A stretch of 64,000 bases of DNA from JAJEDW01 sp963555775 (GTDB taxonomy: Bacteria; Acidobacteriota; Terriglobia; 20CM-2-55-15), in contig CAUVWY020000007.1 in NCBI GenBank assembly GCA_963555775.3, forward strand, positions 1-64,000. Reading direction: 5' to 3'. The position numbers and the translations under genes were made by a program. Position 1 is the first letter of the stretch. The number at the start of each line of letters is the position of its first letter. The notes beneath the pieces were generated by a model. That model did not search any database. It was not told where the DNA came from and saw only the letters and a program-made list of their open reading frames with translations. Shown here piece by piece: positions 28,667-37,647 of this stretch.

Positions 28667-30164
28667 AGCGATCAAGGAACGCTGCCACGCGGTCGCGGCA
28701 GCAATCGACGCCATCCACTCCCAGACGGGCGCCCGCTTCGACCAAGGGGATCAGTTTGACCAATTCGGGCCCGGAACCGCGGGCCGTGAGCGCGACCCGA
28801 AGAGGGTGAAAGAGTCCGCGTCCCTTCATTCCCGTTGACGTCTTGAGCACTCCGACAATCTGTTTGAAATCTTCGTGAGTCAGGAACTTTCGGGTGTCGA
28901 GTTCTTGTTTAAAAGCCCGAATCAGATCCAGGGCGCCATCTTCGGAAGCGGTCTCAGCGCAGTCGCCGGAATCCTCTACCGGAAACGACAGAACGTCCTG
29001 GAGCGCGGGAACAACGTCGGGCACGACATCGATTCCTCCAATCAAGACATCGATGACCATCCGCACCCATTCGGCGTTCGCGGAGTCTCCTTCACCCCCT
29101 TCAACGTTGGGCAGGCATCCTGATGATCTCAACGCGGCAGTCATCATCACCGGCGTTTTCGGACTCTCACGCAAATAATGCCGATTGATGAACCGCAGCT
29201 TCCCAAAATCGAATACGGCGGGGTTCTTGTTCACGCGCTCGAGTTGAAACTCCCGCACCAAACGCTCCGGCGGAACAATCTCGCTGCCTTCCGCACCCGG
29301 AGACCAGCCCAGCAACGCGATGTAGTTCATGAGCGATTCAGGCAGATATCCGGTATCGCGGAATTCGCCAACGGATGTGGCGCCATGACGTTTGCTGAGT
29401 CTGGTATGGTCTGGCCCGAGCACTGTCGAGAGGTGCGCAAACCGTGGTGTCACGCTTTCCAGCGCTTCGTAGATCAATACCTGCTTGGGCGTGTTTGACA
29501 GATGATCGTCCCCGCGAATGACGTGGGAAATCCGCATCAGGGCGTCATCGACCACGACGGCGTAGTTGTAAGTCGGTGTGGAATCGGACCGAAGCAGTAT
29601 GAGGTCGCCGATGACGTCCGTCGAAAAGCGGGTTCTGCCGTGGACGAGGTCGGCAAACTCGACGATGCCGTCACGAACCCGGAGACGAACCACCGAAGGT
29701 TCGCCCGCCCTGAGACGAGATTGAACTTCGGCTCCGGTCAAGTTGCGGCACGTCCCCGAATACTTCAAGGAAATCCCTTTCTCCCGTGCGGCGTTTCCCT
29801 GGAGTTTCAACTCGTCTTGCGAGCAGAAACAGCGGTAGGCCTTATTCGCACCCATCAATCGGGCCGCTCGATCCAGATAAAACGACCCTCTCTCGGACTG
29901 GCGATAGGGACCGTGAGGGCCTCCCTTGTCCGGGCCCTCGTCCCAATCCATGCCAAACCACTGCAGATCCTCATAGATCTGTTCTTCGAATCGTTTTTCC
30001 GACCGTGCCCTGTCGGTGTCTTCGATCCTCAGAATGAACTTGCCTCCGTGCTGCCGGGCAAACAGCCAGGCAAACAGCCCGGTTCGCAGATTGCCGACAT
30101 GGAGTTGACCGGTAGGGCTGGGTGCGTATCGAACGCGCGGAAAATCTTCGCGGTCGGACCTCAT
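28656..30164 (-). CDS. gltX: Glutamyl-tRNA synthetase
   Basis: A class I aminoacyl-tRNA synthetase that charges tRNA-Glu (or tRNA-Glu/Gln in bacteria lacking GlnRS). It begins RVRYAPSPTGQLHVGNLRTG, where HVGN stands for the HIGH signature. The KMSKS equivalent is RLSKRHGATSV, and GPYRQSERGSFY is typical. Length is 502 residues. Its ATG overlaps the ispF stop (ATGA), so it is translationally coupled in ispD-ispF-gltX-rlmB. Confidence 0.97.
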   Translation of the reverse strand: MRSDREDFPRVRYAPSPTGQLHVGNLRTGLFAWLFARQHGGKFILRIEDTDRARSEKRFEEQIYEDLQWFGMDWDEGPDKGGPHGPYRQSERGSFYLDRAARLMGANKAYRCFCSQDELKLQGNAAREKGISLKYSGTCRNLTGAEVQSRLRAGEPSVVRLRVRDGIVEFADLVHGRTRFSTDVIGDLILLRSDSTPTYNYAVVVDDALMRISHVIRGDDHLSNTPKQVLIYEALESVTPRFAHLSTVLGPDHTRLSKRHGATSVGEFRDTGYLPESLMNYIALLGWSPGAEGSEIVPPERLVREFQLERVNKNPAVFDFGKLRFINRHYLRESPKTPVMMTAALRSSGCLPNVEGGEGDSANAEWVRMVIDVLIGGIDVVPDVVPALQDVLSFPVEDSGDCAETASEDGALDLIRAFKQELDTRKFLTHEDFKQIVGVLKTSTGMKGRGLFHPLRVALTARGSGPELVKLIPLVEAGARLGVDGVDCCRDRVAAFLDRYAR

Positions 30165-30643
30165 GATTCGATAAATACGAGCGCGACAGCCTGTGCCGCA
30201 ATAGCGTCTTCGGCGCCTACCGCACCGAGGTGTTCCATTGTTTTGGCTTTGACGTGAATGTCGTCGACCGAAATGTCCATTACCTCCGCGATTGAATCTT
30301 TCATCGCGGGAAAGTACTCGAGAAGTCTCGGTCGCTCAGCCAGGATGTTGGAGTCGATGTTTCCGATTCGATAGCCCTTTCGCCGAACCAGCGCCGCCGT
30401 GTCTCGAAGCAGTTCTCGACTATCGACTCCGCTGTAGCGCGGATCCGTATCCGGATACCGTTCGCCGATATTCCCGAGTCCACATGCACCCAGGAGAGCG
30501 TCGGTAATCGCGTGGAGCAGGACGTCGCCTTCGGAATGGCCAACCAGACTCTTGTCGTGGGGAATCGGAACGCCTCCGAGGATCAACCGGGAACCCGGTT
30601 CGAGACGATGGATGTCGTAGCCGATTCCGATCCGGATCTTCAC
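30161..30643 (-). CDS. ispF: 2-C-methyl-D-erythritol 2,4-cyclodiphosphate synthase
   Basis: IspF makes the cyclic diphosphate intermediate of the MEP isoprenoid pathway. It has 160 residues, with the metal-binding GYDIHRL motif near the start, GHSEGDVLLHAITDALLGA, and NIDSNILAERPRL for CDP binding. The start is GTG, overlapping the ispD stop as GTGA, and gltX overlaps its own stop as ATGA. Separate ispD and ispF genes here replace the fused ispDF found in some bacteria. Confidence 0.97.
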   Translation of the reverse strand: MKIRIGIGYDIHRLEPGSRLILGGVPIPHDKSLVGHSEGDVLLHAITDALLGACGLGNIGERYPDTDPRYSGVDSRELLRDTAALVRRKGYRIGNIDSNILAERPRLLEYFPAMKDSIAEVMDISVDDIHVKAKTMEHLGAVGAEDAIAAQAVALVFIES

Positions 30644-31347
30644 TCTGCGGGCGTCCTCTCTTCTTCAAGAAGAAAACGGGCCAGCGTTAAATCCGAGGGC
30701 CTTGTGATCTTGATGTTGCGCTCGGATCCGCGCACCACCGTCACGGGGTGCCCCATCCGTTCGACCAGGCTGGACTCGTCAGTCCCGTAGTACCCGTCTC
30801 GGCGCGCAAGGGCGAACGCCTCTTTGAGAATGCTCGTCTGGAACACCTGCGGCGTCTGAACCAACACGAGCCGTTCACGCCGGAGTGTCGACTTCACCTC
30901 GTCGCGCTGCACTTCCTTGACCGTATCCGTCACTGGAATGGCCAAGATGGCGGCGCCGGTCCGGCCCGCTTCGGTTGTCACGGCGGCGATATCTTCAAGA
31001 CTGACAAAGGGTCGTACGCCGTCATGAACCACAACAAGATCAGCGTCCGGTTCGAGATTCCTGAGACCGATCGCCACCGAGTCCTGACGGCGCTCCCCGC
31101 CTTCAACTGCCATGACGGGCCTGGACAGGCCGGCCTGAACCGCCATCTTGCGAACTTCATCGACCGAATCGTGCGGCGACGCTATCACGATGTGATCGAC
31201 CAGCGGCGATGCGTCGAACTTCCGCAACGTCAATACCAGTATCGGGACGCCCTCCAGGGCCAGGAACTGCTTCGGCCTGTCGGCCTTCATCCGGCGACCG
31301 GCGCCGGCTGCGGCAATAATCACACCGACTTTGGGTTGGCTGGGCAT
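30640..31347 (-). CDS. ispD: 2-C-methyl-D-erythritol 4-phosphate cytidylyltransferase
   Basis: IspD couples CTP to methylerythritol 4-phosphate in the MEP pathway. The 235-residue protein shows the nucleotide-binding signature AAAGAGRRMKADRPKQF, the VHDGVRPFVS motif and the C-terminal VERMGHPVTVVRGSERNIKIT. It lies 79 bp downstream of the PIN/TRAM gene and is coupled to ispF by a 4-bp overlap. Confidence 0.97.
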   Translation of the reverse strand: MPSQPKVGVIIAAAGAGRRMKADRPKQFLALEGVPILVLTLRKFDASPLVDHIVIASPHDSVDEVRKMAVQAGLSRPVMAVEGGERRQDSVAIGLRNLEPDADLVVVHDGVRPFVSLEDIAAVTTEAGRTGAAILAIPVTDTVKEVQRDEVKSTLRRERLVLVQTPQVFQTSILKEAFALARRDGYYGTDESSLVERMGHPVTVVRGSERNIKITRPSDLTLARFLLEEERTPAE

Positions 31348-31372
31348 GGCTTAGTGGTCCAAGTGGATAGCG

Positions 31373-31417
31373 AGTGACAAGAGTCCGAAGACGGACTCCG
31401 CCCCGGCACTCGTCACT
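31373..31417 (-). other. Nested hairpin between the PIN/TRAM gene and ispD
   Basis: An inner stem GAGTCCG/CGGACTC with a 4-nt loop sits inside an outer AGTGAC/GTCACT stem. There is no T-run, so intrinsic termination is doubtful. It may be an RNA processing or attenuation structure upstream of ispD. Confidence 0.35.
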
Positions 31418-31426
31418 TGATTTGGC

Positions 31427-32581
31427 TCATTTAGCGTGGACTTCGTTCGGCTGGCGTTCTTCACCGCGGTCTTGGCCATCCATCCGGTCGCGCCCGCTTC
31501 GGTCGTCACGCGACCCCTGTTCGCGCTTCTCTTCGTAACGCCCGAAAATCATTTTCCCTGCTGTCGTTTGCAAGACGCTGGTCACGGAAGAGTTCACCGT
31601 CTTGCCGATCATCTTTCGGGCGTTGTCGACGACAACCATCGTTCCATCGTCCAGATACGCAATCCCCTGATTGAATTCCTTGCCTTCTTTCAGGATGAAC
31701 ACCTTGATGATCTCACCCGGCAAATACACCGGCTTCAGAGCGTTAGCCAATTCGTTGATATTGAGAACTTCCACACCGCGGAGCTGTGCAATCTTGTTCA
31801 GGTTGAAGTCGTTCGTCACGATCTTGCCATCGAACTCCATGGCCAGTTCGATCAGCTTCATGTCGACTTCACGCACGGCTGGATAGTCGTTTTCGACGAA
31901 TTGCACGGTAATGCCCGGCGCTTTCTGAATTTTCTGGAGAATATCGAGTCCACGCCGCCCTCGATTTCGCTTGAGTCCGTCGGCCGAATCGGCAACCTGC
32001 TGGAGTTCACGAAGGACGAAGTGCGGAATAACGAGGATTCCATCCAGGAATCCCGTATCGAAGATGTCGGATATGCGACCGTCGATAATGACGCTGGTAT
32101 CCAGAATCTTGTAGGCCTGCTTCGCCGGCCGGTCGTTTCCGAAGATGCCGCCAAGGGCGGAAAGGTTCAGCAGGTCGCCCTTGTTGGCGCCCACCACGAG
32201 CCCGACATAGACCATCAGAGACAGAATGAAGAGCTTGATGAAGGACAGGGAACTCGGATCGAACGAGGTTTCGGTCAGGATCGTGTTGATCATGAACGCA
32301 CCCGCAATCCCAAGGATCGAACCCGTGGCGGCGCCGATAAGGCGTTTCAGCGATGCCCTTCGAACGCGATGTTCGAAATAGATAATTCCCAGTGCGCCGA
32401 CAAGGCCGAGAAAAACCGTATAAAGACCCGGAAGTCCAAAAGGCCGAATGAAATATGCCGCCACCATGAGAATGCACACGAAGACAGTGCGCACGAGCAC
32501 GATGTCCAGGGTAAAATTGGATTCCTTCACGGGTGTGACCAGCCCGTCGCCGATTGGCGAAGATTCTTCCGTATCTTTCAT
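31427..32581 (-). CDS. PIN/TRAM domain integral membrane protein (YacL type)
   Basis: Four hydrophobic segments (about residues 28-135) form a membrane domain. A PIN-type nuclease domain follows, with acidic residues in ILDTSVIIDGRISDI, LRELQQVADS and IVTNDFNLNKIAQ, then a TRAM RNA-binding domain (~285-350). The C-terminal tail is charged and rich in Arg, Asp and Glu. The family is conserved beside ispD or radA in many bacteria; its substrate is unknown and RNase activity is inferred from the PIN fold. Length is 384 residues. Confidence 0.88.
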   Translation of the reverse strand: MKDTEESSPIGDGLVTPVKESNFTLDIVLVRTVFVCILMVAAYFIRPFGLPGLYTVFLGLVGALGIIYFEHRVRRASLKRLIGAATGSILGIAGAFMINTILTETSFDPSSLSFIKLFILSLMVYVGLVVGANKGDLLNLSALGGIFGNDRPAKQAYKILDTSVIIDGRISDIFDTGFLDGILVIPHFVLRELQQVADSADGLKRNRGRRGLDILQKIQKAPGITVQFVENDYPAVREVDMKLIELAMEFDGKIVTNDFNLNKIAQLRGVEVLNINELANALKPVYLPGEIIKVFILKEGKEFNQGIAYLDDGTMVVVDNARKMIGKTVNSSVTSVLQTTAGKMIFGRYEEKREQGSRDDRSGRDRMDGQDRGEERQPNEVHAK

Positions 32582-32648
32582 CTGGCATTCATCTCAAAAT
32601 ACCATTTCTAAATACCAAGGTCCGCTCAAGGCAGGCAATTCATGTTGA

Positions 32649-32654
32649 ATTATA
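32649..32654 (-). promoter_or_regulatory. Possible -10 box upstream of the PIN/TRAM gene
   Basis: TATAAT is found on the minus strand about 68 bp before the ATG of the PIN/TRAM gene, in a locally AT-rich stretch of a 228-bp gap. No good -35 sequence was found at the right distance. Confidence 0.25.
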
Positions 32655-32809
32655 AACAATAGATTCCAAAAAGGATAGCTTGGGTTCCAAAGCCGCTCGG
32701 CGGCAGCCTCGCCCCGTCAGTCGCGGTGCCTCCGGTCTGAGTACGATCTACGTGCGAACCGATGCATTGGCGCCCCGAACGCGGCCATTCACACTACTGC
32801 CGCGGGAAA

Positions 32810-34162
32810 CTACTCAATCGGCCCGAACAGCCGGTCGATGGCCTGGTGCAGGTTGTCAACGGGCTGGAGGCGGAAGTCGCTGGGGGAATCCGGGATTGTC
32901 TGACGGGGCAGCACCGCGTTTCGAAAACCGAGCGTCGCGGCTTCCTTGGTCCGGAGCCCGGGATGGAGGCAGGAGCGGATTTCTCCACCCAGCCCAACTT
33001 CGCCAAACACGACAGTCTCGGCAGGCAGGGGCCGGTTCAGAAAGCTGGACAGAATGGATGCGGCGATTCCAAGGTCGGCAGCCGGCTCGTCGATTTCGAG
33101 ACCGCCGACGACGTTCAGATAGATGTCCTGATCCCAGAGGTTGATGCCGAGCCGCTTCTCGATCACCGCGGCAATCAGGGCCAACCGTTGGGGATCCACG
33201 CCAGTGGTCAATCGCCTCGGAGTCCCCAGGTGGGTTCTGGAAACCAGTGCCTGCAGTTCGACCAACAGAGGTCGCGATCCCTCGACGCAGCACACCACCG
33301 CCGAGCCGGCGTCCAGACTCTCACGATGCGAGAGAAACAGTCCCGATGCCGCCTCCACCGGTTTCAGGCCACTCGAAGTCATTTCGAAGATGCCCAATTC
33401 GTTCGCCGCCCCGAAACGGTTCTTGATCGTGCGAACGATCCGATGAGGGTGCTGCCGGGGACCCTCGAAGTACAGGACCGTATCGACGATATGCTCCAGG
33501 GCCTTCGGTCCGGCCAGGGCGCCTTCCTTCGTGATATGTCCAATCAGGAACACGGGAACGTTATGCTTCTTGGTCCAGACCAAGAACCGGGATGCGACTT
33601 CACGCACCTGTCCGATACTCCCAGGGGCCATGTCCAGTTTCTCTGTAAACGTCGTCTGAATCGAATCGACGACCACCGCGCCAACCTTCAATTCCTCGGC
33701 AGTGGCAAGGACGCGCTCGACACACATTTCGGAATAAATATGCAGGTCACCCGCCACGATCTTCATGCGCTCTCCGCGCAACTTGATCTGCCGGGGAGAT
33801 TCTTCTCCGGAAACGTAGAGAACCGGCCGGGAAGCCGACAACGCCGCGGCAACGTCCAGCATCAACGTCGACTTTCCCGCACCGGGATCTCCGCCAAGCA
33901 GAATCAGCGACCCGGGAACCAGCCCACCCCCGAGAACCCGGTCGAACTCGTCAATGCCGGTAGGAAAACGAGGTGTTTCCTGACTTCCGAGATCGACGAA
34001 ACGGATGGGTACGGACTCGGAGTGGAACGAACTCCCGGGTACGGACGATCCTACCGTCTCTTCGACGAACGTGTTCCACTCCTCACAGGACGGGCATCGC
34101 CCGATCCACTTGGGCGAACTGTGTCCGCATTCCCGGCAGAAAAATTGAGTTCGTTGCTTCAC
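32810..34162 (-). CDS. radA: DNA repair protein RadA (Sms)
   Basis: RadA is a RecA-like helicase that promotes branch migration in recombination. It has an N-terminal zinc finger (CRECGHSSPKWIGRCPSC), Walker A GDPGAGKST, the RadA signature KNRFG and a C-terminal Lon-protease-like domain. The 450-residue length is normal. The start is GTG; no better one precedes the zinc finger. It follows dnaB by 67 bp and may be cotranscribed with it. Confidence 0.96.
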   Translation of the reverse strand: MKQRTQFFCRECGHSSPKWIGRCPSCEEWNTFVEETVGSSVPGSSFHSESVPIRFVDLGSQETPRFPTGIDEFDRVLGGGLVPGSLILLGGDPGAGKSTLMLDVAAALSASRPVLYVSGEESPRQIKLRGERMKIVAGDLHIYSEMCVERVLATAEELKVGAVVVDSIQTTFTEKLDMAPGSIGQVREVASRFLVWTKKHNVPVFLIGHITKEGALAGPKALEHIVDTVLYFEGPRQHPHRIVRTIKNRFGAANELGIFEMTSSGLKPVEAASGLFLSHRESLDAGSAVVCCVEGSRPLLVELQALVSRTHLGTPRRLTTGVDPQRLALIAAVIEKRLGINLWDQDIYLNVVGGLEIDEPAADLGIAASILSSFLNRPLPAETVVFGEVGLGGEIRSCLHPGLRTKEAATLGFRNAVLPRQTIPDSPSDFRLQPVDNLHQAIDRLFGPIE

Positions 34163-34229
34163 CGGATCGATAAAAGTGAGCGATGCAAAGGCAGCAATGA
34201 ATCGTAAAATCGCCTCGTTACCGACGACA

Positions 34230-35567
34230 TCAAATATCGAGATACGTCTGGAACCTGGTGAACTTCTCCTGGAAAGCGAGTTTCACCTTCCCGGTCGGAC
34301 CGTTGCGCTGCTTGGCGACGATCAATTCAGCCATGCCTTTGTTTTCTTCGGTCGGCTTGTGCATTTCCTCGCGATAGATGAACGCCACAACGTCGGCGTC
34401 CTGCTCGAGCGATCCCGATTCGCGAAGGTCCGAAAGCTGGGGGCGCTGGTCACCACGGGCTCGCTGTTCGGGTGCACGGCTCAACTGCGACAACGCGACG
34501 ACCGGAACGTTCAACTCTTTCGCGAGCGATTTCAATCCTCGGGATATTCCGGAAACCTCCTGGTTCCGGTTTTCGTTGCGTCCGAAACCGGACATCAACT
34601 GCAGATAATCCACCACGACCAGCCCCAACCCATGTTCGGACTTCATCCGACGCGCCTTGGCCCGCATCTCCATGATCGTCATGGTTGACGAGTCATCGAT
34701 GAAGAGGGGGGCGTTGGCAACAGTACCGAGCGTATCGATCAACTTCTCGAAATCGTCATGGGACAGATATCCGGTCCGCACCTTGTGGGCATCGACCATC
34801 GCCTCGGAACAAAGGAAACGCATCAGGAGCTGGGATTTGGACATCTCCAGGCTGAAGATCCCGACCGGCTGGCCTTTGTGCAAAGCCACGTGCTGGGCGA
34901 AATTCAATGCCAGCGCGGTCTTTCCCATCGACGGTCTCGCAGCCAGAATAATCAGGTCGGCCGGCTGAAGCCCGGAGGTCATCCGGTCGAAATCGTTGAA
35001 CCCGGTCGCCACACCGGTAATCATCTCGCGCTCGGTGTAGAGCTTTTCCAGCATCTGATGGGTCTCTTGCTCGATTTGCTTCACCGAAACGAGACCGGTG
35101 TTTGTCCGCCGCTCCGAGAGTTCGAACATCGATCCCTCTGCCCGGTCCAAGACCTCCTCGGCTGGATCCGCCTGTTCGAAGCACTCCCTCATGGTCCGAT
35201 TGGTCGCGTGGATCATCTGGCGGAACAATGCCTTTTCGCGAATGATCTCGATGTAGAGGTCGATGTTGACCAGGTGCGGAATGCCGTCCATCAGGCTGGC
35301 CAGGTACGCGATGCCGCCAGAGGTTTCGAGCAGCGAATCGCGCTCCATGCGATCCTGCAACGTAATCAGGTCGACGGCCTGGGACTGGGCCAGGATCTCC
35401 GACATCTCGCGGAAGATGGTGCGGTGCGCTTCGAGATAGAAATCTTCGGGGCGCAAGCCTTCAACTACGGTGAAATAGTTCTCGTTGTTGACAAGGATTG
35501 CGCCAAGCACCGACTTTTCGGCATCGACGTTGTGCGGAAGGGGACGTTCGACGATTTCGCGGGCCAT
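34230..35567 (-). CDS. dnaB: Replicative DNA helicase DnaB
   Basis: DnaB is the hexameric helicase that unwinds DNA ahead of the replication fork. The 445-residue protein has the N-terminal DnaG-interaction domain beginning PHNVDAEKSVLGAIL, a linker, and a RecA-like domain with Walker A ARPSMGKTAL, Walker B LGLVVVDYLQLM and a terminal arginine-finger region. No intein is present. A terminator lies upstream, after rplI, so dnaB probably has its own promoter. Confidence 0.97.
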   Translation of the reverse strand: MAREIVERPLPHNVDAEKSVLGAILVNNENYFTVVEGLRPEDFYLEAHRTIFREMSEILAQSQAVDLITLQDRMERDSLLETSGGIAYLASLMDGIPHLVNIDLYIEIIREKALFRQMIHATNRTMRECFEQADPAEEVLDRAEGSMFELSERRTNTGLVSVKQIEQETHQMLEKLYTEREMITGVATGFNDFDRMTSGLQPADLIILAARPSMGKTALALNFAQHVALHKGQPVGIFSLEMSKSQLLMRFLCSEAMVDAHKVRTGYLSHDDFEKLIDTLGTVANAPLFIDDSSTMTIMEMRAKARRMKSEHGLGLVVVDYLQLMSGFGRNENRNQEVSGISRGLKSLAKELNVPVVALSQLSRAPEQRARGDQRPQLSDLRESGSLEQDADVVAFIYREEMHKPTEENKGMAELIVAKQRNGPTGKVKLAFQEKFTRFQTYLDI

Positions 35568-35647
35568 TGCGCCGGAAAGAATACCGCTTCGTGGCGGGAC
35601 CCGTCACGCGCAATTGCTGCGCAACGGTAGGTGCTTGATCTGTAACG

Positions 35648-35672
35648 AAAAAGGCGGCCGCGACGGGCCGCC
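35648..35672 (-). terminator. Intrinsic terminator after rplI
   Basis: On the minus strand GGCGGCC and GGCCGCC form a 7-bp all-GC stem with a 6-nt loop, followed at once by TTTTT. It ends the rpsF-rpsR-rplI operon, 27 bp after the rplI stop codon and 81 bp ahead of dnaB. Confidence 0.8.
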
Positions 35673-35698
35673 TCGCAGACAATCACCGGCCGCGGGGA

Positions 35699-36298
35699 CT
35701 ATCCGGAAGCACCGTCATCGGCTGCCGGATCCTCTGCCTCCGCTTCCGTGGGCGAATCGGCATCATCTTCGGCAACGGAAGTTGCCCCTTCTTCGGCAAC
35801 GGCAGTTGCCTCTTCTTCGGCAACGGAAGTTGCCCCGGTTACGGGTGCGGCACCGCCTTCGGGTACCACCCGCAACGTCACCTCAGCGATAACTTCGGTG
35901 AACAGACGAATTGGAATCCTGAACTCCCCGATTTCCTTGATGTGTTCATCGAGCAGTATCTTGCGTTTGTCGATCGTGAATCCCTTCGTACCGATCGACT
36001 CGGCGATGTCGGCACTGGTTACCGAACCGTACAGGACCCCCTGCTCGCCCACGCGGCGCTCGATGTCGATCTCGACGGTTGAAAGCAGTTCACGGAGTTT
36101 CTCGGCTTCACCGCGTTCGGCCGCTTCGCGCCGGAGAATTCTGGTGTTTTCCTGCTCCATGACCTTCAGATTGCCCGGCGTCGCCAGGTAGGCTTTCTTT
36201 TGCGGCAACAGGAAGTTCCGCGCGTACCCGTCTTTCACCTTGACGACATCGCCGGCACTCCCCAGCCTGTCGACTGCCTCCCGCAAGATGATTTCCAT
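35699..36298 (-). CDS. rplI: 50S ribosomal protein L9 with acidic C-terminal extension
   Basis: L9 binds 23S rRNA near the L1 stalk and helps keep the reading frame. The first ~148 residues are a normal L9 (GSAGDVVKVKDGYARNFLLP). The remaining ~50 are an acidic Ala/Glu-rich tail with three 8-residue repeats of the type TSVAEEEA, encoded by a 24-bp tandem repeat at 35768-35839. Typical L9 lacks this tail. The ATG has GAGG 5 nt upstream. It is the last gene of rpsF-rpsR-rplI. Confidence 0.95.
   Translation of the reverse strand: MEIILREAVDRLGSAGDVVKVKDGYARNFLLPQKKAYLATPGNLKVMEQENTRILRREAAERGEAEKLRELLSTVEIDIERRVGEQGVLYGSVTSADIAESIGTKGFTIDKRKILLDEHIKEIGEFRIPIRLFTEVIAEVTLRVVPEGGAAPVTGATSVAEEEATAVAEEGATSVAEDDADSPTEAEAEDPAADDGASG
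35768..35839. repeat. Three 24-bp tandem repeats inside rplI
   Basis: Three units of the form TTCGGCAACGGAAGTTGCC plus 5 bp lie in frame. Each contains an inverted repeat GGCAAC/GTTGCC with a 4-bp loop. Copy number could change by slippage without breaking the frame, giving eight residues per unit. Confidence 0.85.
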
Positions 36299-36315
36299 GT
36301 CTTCCTCTTTTACCG

Positions 36316-36543
36316 CTAATCGGTCGTATACGGCAAAAGCGCGATGCTGCGCGCTTTCTGAATCGCGTCATTCAACTGCCTTTGGTGCGGAGAACAGACG
36401 CCAGAAATCCTCCTGGGGAGAATCTTGGCCCGTTCCGGCAAGAACTGCGACAGTAGTCTGGTGTCCTTGTAATTGATTGCGTCGATATTCTCGACGCAGA
36501 ACTTGCAAACCTTTCTGCGTCGATAAAACTGCTTCTGTGCCAC
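36316..36543 (-). CDS. rpsR: 30S ribosomal protein S18
   Basis: S18 binds 16S rRNA together with S6 in the platform of the small subunit. The start chosen is GTG at 36543 with a perfect AAGGAG 6 nt upstream; it gives a 75-residue protein beginning AQKQFYRRRKVCKFC, the family N-terminus. The frame remains open upstream to 36606 but would overlap rpsF. It contains four cysteines (CKFC near the start, one more in SGVCSPH), suggesting partial retention of zinc-ribbon character. It lies between rpsF and rplI. Confidence 0.94.
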   Translation of the reverse strand: MAQKQFYRRRKVCKFCVENIDAINYKDTRLLSQFLPERAKILPRRISGVCSPHQRQLNDAIQKARSIALLPYTTD

Positions 36544-36559
36544 GCCAGTCTCCTTCGGA

Positions 36560-36946
36560 TCAGTTGGCCGCCGGCTGTTCCGGACTGGCCGGTATGCTTG
36601 TTCCACGCCGGTCGGCTTTCTTCTGTCGGATCGCTCGTTTTTTTTCGAGCTTCTTTTCGGTCTCGTCCACTCGGACGGTGAGGTATCTCAAAACGTTGTC
36701 CATCACCCGGAATCTGCGCTCGACCTCGCTGAGGATCTCACCGGTCGCCTCAACGACCAGCAATACATAAAACCCTTCGGTGCGCCTGGAGACTTCGTAA
36801 GCCAATCTCTTCCGGCCCATCTTCTCGGTCTCGAGGACAGTTCCTCCGCCCTCGGCGATAAGGCCCTCGACCTGGGCATTCAACTGGTCGATTTCGTCCT
36901 CTGGAAGATTCGGGTCCACGATGAACATGATTTCGTACTTGCGCAT
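36560..36946 (-). CDS. rpsF: 30S ribosomal protein S6
   Basis: S6 pairs with S18 on the central domain of 16S rRNA. The 128-residue protein begins MRKYEIMFIVDPNLPEDEI and carries GRKRLAYEVSRRTEGFYVLL. A basic tail of about 25 residues follows the core. It starts the rpsF-rpsR-rplI operon, 23 bp after pth. Confidence 0.95.
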   Translation of the reverse strand: MRKYEIMFIVDPNLPEDEIDQLNAQVEGLIAEGGGTVLETEKMGRKRLAYEVSRRTEGFYVLLVVEATGEILSEVERRFRVMDNVLRYLTVRVDETEKKLEKKRAIRQKKADRRGTSIPASPEQPAAN

Positions 36947-36969
36947 ATATTGTTTTCTCTCTGCTTTGT

Positions 36970-37608
36970 TCAGCTATCGGCCTCTCTGCAGTCCAACCCG
37001 TTGAATTTGGACATTGCCAAGCCTACCCCGTGAGCGATCGAATACTCGACCGCATCGGCGGCAAGATCCTGGGCGCGTTCCAGCGTCACGCGATCGGGCT
37101 TCCTAACCCTTGAAAGCACGTAGTCGCGGGTGCCACCATCCGGTCTTTCGGCGCCGATTCCAACACGAACCCTGCAATAGTCATCCGAACCGTAGGCCGA
37201 ACTTATGGATTTTAGTCCATTATGGCCGCCGGCAGAACCCCTTTCACGAATCCGGACCCTCCCGATCGGCAGCGCCAGGTCATCGGAAACCACCAGAAGG
37301 CCCGATTCCGTACCGAACCGTTCGAACATCCGAGGCAGAATTCGCCCCGTCAAGTTCATGTAGGTCCACGGTTGGGCCAAGATGGTCCGGACACCGGATT
37401 GTCCGATGACCGCCTCGGCGATCCGGGCCGGAATCATCCCGATTCCACCGGGTCTGGACCAGTTCGAAACCCCACAGCGCGAGGCCAGAATCTCGACGAC
37501 CCGGAATCCAACGTTATGGTAAGTATCCCGATATTCGTCCCCGGGATTCCCGAGACCGATGACGATCCAGCAACCCGGCGCTCCAACCTCTTCGCAACCA
37601 GACGACAT
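36970..37608 (-). CDS. pth: Peptidyl-tRNA hydrolase
   Basis: Pth releases peptides from prematurely dissociated peptidyl-tRNA and is usually essential. The conserved GLGNPGDEYRDTYHNVGF holds the catalytic His; DLALPIGRVRIRERGSAGGH and the C-terminal DYVLSR motif are present. Length is 212 residues, slightly long because of an N-terminal leader (MSSGCEEVGAPGC). The neighbours rplY and rpsF form a common bacterial cluster with pth. Confidence 0.95.
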   Translation of the reverse strand: MSSGCEEVGAPGCWIVIGLGNPGDEYRDTYHNVGFRVVEILASRCGVSNWSRPGGIGMIPARIAEAVIGQSGVRTILAQPWTYMNLTGRILPRMFERFGTESGLLVVSDDLALPIGRVRIRERGSAGGHNGLKSISSAYGSDDYCRVRVGIGAERPDGGTRDYVLSRVRKPDRVTLERAQDLAADAVEYSIAHGVGLAMSKFNGLDCREADS

Positions 37609-37647
37609 GCAATCCGGCTATCCCAGCCAATGGAACCGCAGGGCTGG

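Noticed and set aside
28714..28714. Upstream ATG for rlmB
   Set aside because: It would overlap gltX by 59 bp and add residues not typical of the family; ATG 28666 gives the usual N-terminus.
35768..35839. Tandem 24-bp repeats as a CRISPR array
   Set aside because: Units are contiguous with no spacers, in frame inside rplI, and no cas genes are present.
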